In this document: piece by piece, positions 3,405 through 6,654 of the stretch
How the letters are laid out: every line of letters begins with the position of its first letter
How positions within the stretch are numbered: position 1 is the stretch's first letter
Source: Deltaproteobacteria bacterium
GTDB taxonomy: Bacteria; Desulfobacterota; DSM-4660; Desulfatiglandales; Desulfatiglandaceae
Length of the DNA: 6,654 nt
NCBI GenBank assembly: GCA_029932035.1
Contig: JAOZQV010000102.1
Span: 1 to 6,654, forward strand
Direction: 5' to 3'
The notes under the pieces: generated by a model
What the model saw: the letters and a program-made list of their open reading frames with translations, nothing else
Database searches by the model: none
What the model was told of the DNA's origin: nothing
Position numbers and translations under genes: made by a program

Positions 3405-5426
3405 ATGGACAAGGTCATTACTGAAATAGAAAAACTGCGAGAAGAGATCAGGTATCACAACCACCGCTATTACAGCCTGGATGATCCGGAGATATCCGAT
3501 GCAGAGTATGACAGGCTCTTCAAGCGGCTTCTTGATCTGGAACAACGGCACCCTGAACTGGCAACCCCTGAGTCGCCTACCAAGATGGTTGGAGCAAGGC
3601 CCCAGGAGACCTTTTCCGAGGTAAAGCATCGTCTTCCCATGCTCAGCCTGGGAAACAGCTTCAGCGATCAGGACATCAGGGATTTCGACACGCGGATCAA
3701 GAGATTTTTGGGAGACGATTCTCCTGTTGACTATACGGTAGAGCCGAAAATCGACGGCCTGGCAGTAGAATTAGTCTATGAAAATGGATCCCTTACGGTG
3801 GCTTCCACAAGGGGGGATGGCTTTACAGGAGAAAACGTAACCCGAAACATAAAGACCATACTGACCATTCCCTTGACCCTGACACAAAAAAAGAATACCT
3901 TACCGCCTCCTGATCTCTTGGAGGTGCGGGGTGAGGTCTATATGGAGTTAGAGGCCTTTGAAAAATTGAATCAGGAAAGGGTTAAAAGAGATCTTCCGCC
4001 CTTTGCCAACCCCAGGAATGCGGCGGCCGGTTCTCTAAGACAGCTCGATCCAAAGATCACTGCGAGGAGACCGCTTAACATGTTTTGCTACGGCATCGGG
4101 ACCATAAGCGAACTCTCCTCCGACACCCATCACGAGCTCATGACCTTGCTACAGCAATGGGGATTACGCGTCAACAGACCCTATATCCGGATATGCAATA
4201 CCCTGACCGAAGTAATAGATTACTGCCGGCATTTAGAGGAGATAAGGGCACAGTTTTTCTTTGAAATTGACGGCGCCGTGATCAAGGTAAACAGGCTGGA
4301 CCTGCAGGCCCGCCTCGGCCAGAAATCGAGAAGCCCAAGATGGTCCATGGCCTTCAAATTCAAACCTACCCAGGAGACCACTACCATTATTAGGATCGAT
4401 GTCCAGGTTGGACGTACCGGCGCCCTGACCCCGGTAGCCCACCTGAAACCGGTTGAATTAGGCGGCGTCGTTGTGAGACGGGCAACACTCCATAACCAGG
4501 AAGAGATCGACAAAAAGGATATCCGTGAGGGCGACCTTGTGATAGTCCAGAGGGCCGGGGATGTAATCCCGGAGATCGTCAAAGCGATCAAGTCAAAGCG
4601 GACAGGGAAGGAAAAGAGATTTGCAATGCCATCCCAGTGCCCTGTTTGCGGCTCAGGTGTGGTAAAAAGAGAGGGGGAGGTCGTAGTAAGATGCCCAAAC
4701 CCCAACTGCCCGGCCCAGGTAAAGGGATCTTTTAAACACTTTGTTTCAAAGGGCGCCATGAATATTGACGGTCTTGGGGACAAAATCATTGCGCAGTTGA
4801 TAAGAAAAAGGCTAATAGAAGAGGAGGCGGACCTATACAGGCTGAGTTTTGACAATTTAATTACGTTAGACAAAATAAAGGAGCGATCCGCCAACAACCT
4901 TCTCAAGGCCATTGAAAACAGCAAGAAAACCACATTGGCGAAATTCATTTACGCCCTCGGAATCAGACACGTGGGAGAGTACGTTGCCGCCATATTAGCG
5001 GACCATTTTGGAGATATAGAGCTGCTCGGGAAGGCAACAGAGGAAGAGTTGATTGCCATCGAGGGGATAGGACCTCAGATAGTTGAAAGCATCACCGCCT
5101 ATTTTGAAGACCGCCACAACCGTGATCATATCAACAGACTGATACAGGTCGGCATTGAATTAGAGGCCCCTTCCCCCCCCCCTACTTCACCTGCGGCAGG
5201 CAAAACCTTTGTAATAACTGGGACTCTCTCGTCCATGAAGCGCTCGGAGGCCAAAGAGGTTATTACCCGAAATGGGGGCAGAATGGCCTCCTATGTGGGC
5301 GGCAATACTGACTACCTGATAGCAGGCGAGTCTCCTGGTTCCAAGCTCCGGAAGGCCAAAGATTCAGGGGTCTCCATCCTTAGTGAAGATGAGTTCTTGA
5401 AACTATTGGGTAAAGATCATGAATAA
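3405..5426 (+). CDS. ligA: NAD-dependent DNA ligase LigA
   Basis: This 673-residue protein is the essential replicative and repair ligase that seals nicks using NAD+ as adenylate donor. All domains are visible in order. Domain Ia is YHNHRYYSLDDPEISDAEYD (17-36), which binds NMN. The adenylation domain has KIDG with nucleotidyl-acceptor Lys115, STRGDG (134-139), GEVYM (176-180), NPRNAAAGSLRQLD (202-215) and DGAVIKVN (289-296). The OB fold carries QVGRTGALTPVAHLKPV (334-350). The four-cysteine zinc finger is C412, C415, C430, C435. Helix-hairpin-helix repeats span about 450-585 (IDGLGDK, GIRHVGEY, IEGIGPQ), and a BRCT domain about 598-668 (GKTFVITGTLSSMKRSEAKE). The length is standard. The first ATG fits the family start, but its SD (AGAGGG, 12 bases away) is weak. 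A C10 tract lies before the BRCT domain. The next gene overlaps by eight bases. Confidence 0.98.
   Translation: MDKVITEIEKLREEIRYHNHRYYSLDDPEISDAEYDRLFKRLLDLEQRHPELATPESPTKMVGARPQETFSEVKHRLPMLSLGNSFSDQDIRDFDTRIKRFLGDDSPVDYTVEPKIDGLAVELVYENGSLTVASTRGDGFTGENVTRNIKTILTIPLTLTQKKNTLPPPDLLEVRGEVYMELEAFEKLNQERVKRDLPPFANPRNAAAGSLRQLDPKITARRPLNMFCYGIGTISELSSDTHHELMTLLQQWGLRVNRPYIRICNTLTEVIDYCRHLEEIRAQFFFEIDGAVIKVNRLDLQARLGQKSRSPRWSMAFKFKPTQETTTIIRIDVQVGRTGALTPVAHLKPVELGGVVVRRATLHNQEEIDKKDIREGDLVIVQRAGDVIPEIVKAIKSKRTGKEKRFAMPSQCPVCGSGVVKREGEVVVRCPNPNCPAQVKGSFKHFVSKGAMNIDGLGDKIIAQLIRKRLIEEEADLYRLSFDNLITLDKIKERSANNLLKAIENSKKTTLAKFIYALGIRHVGEYVAAILADHFGDIELLGKATEEELIAIEGIGPQIVESITAYFEDRHNRDHINRLIQVGIELEAPSPPPTSPAAGKTFVITGTLSSMKRSEAKEVITRNGGRMASYVGGNTDYLIAGESPGSKLRKAKDSGVSILSEDEFLKLLGKDHE
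5173..5182 (+). repeat. Ten-C homopolymer inside ligA
   Basis: A run of ten C's (after CCCCTT) encodes the Pro-rich linker PSPPPT between the helix-hairpin-helix and BRCT domains. Such tracts are prone to slippage and also to sequencing error. In the deposited phase the frame is intact. Loss of one C would stop at TGA 5309-5311 and gain of one C at TAA 5212-5214, both removing the BRCT domain. Confidence 0.8.
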
Positions 5427-5697
5427 TGTTAGGGTACACCTCATTATCGAGGGTCGGGTTCAAGGTGTATGGTTTAGAGAATCTACGCGCAGGGAGGCCG
5501 TCTCTCTAAGGCTTTTCGGATGGGTAAAAAACCTGCCTGACGGGGCAGTGGAGACATTAATTGAAGGCGCTGAGGATCAGGTCACAAAACTTGTTTCCTG
5601 GTGTCATAGGGGTCCCGCCGCAGCAAATGTAATCAGAGTTCATCAAAACCGGGAAGACTGGCAAGGAGAGTTTCACTCTTTTGATATTGTTTTTTAG
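5419..5697 (+). CDS. acyP: Acylphosphatase
   Basis: This 92-residue enzyme hydrolyses the carboxyl-phosphate bond of acyl phosphates such as acetyl phosphate or carbamoyl phosphate in the cytosol. The whole signature is present: IEGRVQGVWFRESTRREA (10-27), then GWVKNLPDGAVETLIEG (34-50). Arg20 binds the phosphate and Asn38 positions the attacking water, as in characterised acylphosphatases. The length is typical for the single-domain family. Its ATG overlaps the end of ligA by eight bases, so it is almost certainly co-transcribed and translationally coupled. The link to DNA ligase is probably operonic convenience rather than a shared pathway. It stops 10 bases before the GTG of the lipoprotein gene and its end contains that gene's ribosome binding site. 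Confidence 0.95.
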   Translation: MNNVRVHLIIEGRVQGVWFRESTRREAVSLRLFGWVKNLPDGAVETLIEGAEDQVTKLVSWCHRGPAAANVIRVHQNREDWQGEFHSFDIVF

Positions 5698-5707
5698 GAG
5701 AAACGAA

Positions 5708-6637
5708 GTGAATGTAAAACGTTTGTCAGAATTGCTTTTTCTAATATTGCTGCCCATTTTTGTCGTTACCTCAGGCTGCAGCACAACAGAATCTTTGACA
5801 AGGAAGATCTTACCCGAATCTTGGGCCAGGAAGATCCTGCCGGGACAGCCTTATCTCAAAAGACATGTCATGGTGTTCCCTCTTATCGACCAGGCAGGGC
5901 TTGGGCCTGAGCTGACCGCACAGCTAAGCCACCGATTCTATGATCTCCTTAGAAAATCACCCCATCTTTTGCTCCACGAACCTCCTGACGGCATTTTTTC
6001 ATCCTCATCCATGGAATCTCCCCAGTTCGGAGTTGTGACCAATTCAAGTCTTATTGATTTTGCAGAGGGCCTGGGCATGAACGATCTCATAATTGGAGTC
6101 CTCAACCCGGTGGAGATCAGCACACAAAATACCGGCTGGTGGCCCTTTGATGATTGGCGTAAGATCTATGGAGTCTCGGTGGCGGTAAATGTAATAGATA
6201 TAGCGAGCAAGACCCTTTTGTTGACCAATCTCGGAATAGAAGAGTTTTCCATGTCCTTGGAAGACGCGGAAGAACAGGATGAGGAAGCTTATATTCAACA
6301 GATCTCAAGAGAGACCTTCCCCGAGCTCATAGAGGAACAGGCCCCGATAGTGGAACAGGGGCTCAATGCAAGCCACTGGACGGGTAGAATTTCGGCAGTG
6401 GAAAACAACACAATTATGATCAATGCCGGAAAAGACGTGGGGCTTCAAGAGGGCAATCGCTTCGGGGTTTTTACTGAGGGAAAATCGATTCCCTCTGCAA
6501 GCGGACGAGCTATTTATATGTTTGGGGCAAATATAGGCGAATTAAAGGTGAACTCGGTCATGGAGAAACACTCCTTAGCCGAGTCTGTCTCCGGAGGTCC
6601 CTTTAAGGCCAAGCAGTTCATCAGGTTCAAGCCATGA
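5708..6637 (+). CDS. Lipoprotein of unknown function (TolB/CsgG-like N-terminal, FlgT-like C-terminal domain)
   Basis: I placed the start at GTG 5708 (309 residues): AGGAG (5696-5700) lies seven bases upstream, and the product then begins MNVKRLSELLFLILLPIF, a textbook lipoprotein signal with lipobox TSGC, lipidated at Cys24. A TTG at 5681 would add nine residues with no better site. After a short linker repeating RKILP (residues 32-36 and 41-45), residues about 50-180 (HVMVFPLIDQAGLGPELTAQ, LSHRFYDLLRKSPHLLLHEP, GMNDLIIGVL, YGVSVAVNVIDIASKTLLL) look like an alpha/beta domain of the kind seen in outer-membrane lipoproteins that compute a family name from 'FPL..' segments. An acidic stretch EDAEEQDEE (185-193) follows. 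Residues 224-308 (WTGRISAVENNTIMINAGKD, VGLQEGNRFGVF, IGELKVNSVMEKHSLAESVS, GGPFKAKQFIRFK) resemble the FlgT C-terminal barrel. Probable outer-membrane periplasmic-facing lipoprotein. Function unknown; not named. Confidence 0.8.
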   Translation: MNVKRLSELLFLILLPIFVVTSGCSTTESLTRKILPESWARKILPGQPYLKRHVMVFPLIDQAGLGPELTAQLSHRFYDLLRKSPHLLLHEPPDGIFSSSSMESPQFGVVTNSSLIDFAEGLGMNDLIIGVLNPVEISTQNTGWWPFDDWRKIYGVSVAVNVIDIASKTLLLTNLGIEEFSMSLEDAEEQDEEAYIQQISRETFPELIEEQAPIVEQGLNASHWTGRISAVENNTIMINAGKDVGLQEGNRFGVFTEGKSIPSASGRAIYMFGANIGELKVNSVMEKHSLAESVSGGPFKAKQFIRFKP

Positions 6638-6654
6638 CGGTCTCGTAAAAAGTC
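6638..6654. repeat. Possible start of a dispersed intergenic repeat at the window edge
   Basis: The last bases (CGGTCTCGTAAAAAGTC, directly after the stop) resemble a short sequence I recall repeatedly flanking genes in Desulfobacterota assemblies. The element is cut off by the window end, so neither its extent nor any hairpin can be judged. Confidence 0.25.

Noticed and set aside
4220..4948. Long minus-strand ORF of 242 codons
   Set aside because: It lies wholly antisense inside ligA, whose protein is conserved over its full length, and its translation has no recognisable domain.
5681..5707. Upstream TTG start for the lipoprotein
   Set aside because: It would add MILFFRRNE before the signal peptide and has no better SD. 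GTG 5708 has AGGAG seven bases upstream and gives a standard lipoprotein signal.
1..6654. CRISPR array, tRNA, rRNA or riboswitch
   Set aside because: The only tandem repeats are 7- and 8-bp units without spacers, and no cloverleaf or conserved rRNA stretch was recognised.

Overview
The window looks like a piece of a Gram-negative chromosome of moderate GC content. Its left half is a toxin-antitoxin (TA) cluster and its right half is housekeeping. A Desulfobacterota (deltaproteobacterial) or similar anaerobic lineage is my best guess. It rests on the style of the LigA, acylphosphatase and lipoprotein genes and on dispersed intergenic repeats I remember from such genomes. It is an inference, not a database result.

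Bases 1-2502 hold three complete, unrelated type II TA modules. They are hicA-hicB (+, 52-638, toxin first), vapB-vapC (-, 1489-774, antitoxin first, convergent with hicAB) and higB-higA (+, 1835-2502, toxin first). Between vapB and higB lies the unannotated C-terminal relic of a second, different VapC-like PIN toxin (-, about 1810-1671). Its 5' part stops where the higBA promoter begins, so a fourth module seems to have been lost or overwritten there.

Each module has a readable promoter. In both toxin-first operons the -10 box ends exactly 6 bases before the toxin ATG and no Shine-Dalgarno (SD) sequence precedes it, while the antitoxin has a strong SD. This predicts leaderless toxin mRNA and SD-driven antitoxin. 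The vapBC promoter instead has a short leader with an SD, and two AGTAGCTA palindromic boxes 20 bp apart lie over its -10/start region as a likely operator.

Bases 2503-3404 contain a nucleoside phosphorylase gene bracketed by two short-period repeat elements: an 8-bp-period element at 2525-2548 and a 7-bp-period element at 3303-3330.

Bases 3405-6637 form a tight co-directional block: ligA (NAD-dependent DNA ligase, complete, all domains), an acylphosphatase gene overlapping it by 8 bases, and a gene for an outer-membrane-type lipoprotein of unknown function. A run of ten C's in ligA sits just before the BRCT domain and is a candidate slippage site. I found no CRISPR array, tRNA, rRNA or complete insertion sequence. 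The TA cluster with its relic and possible leaderless toxins is the most interesting part.
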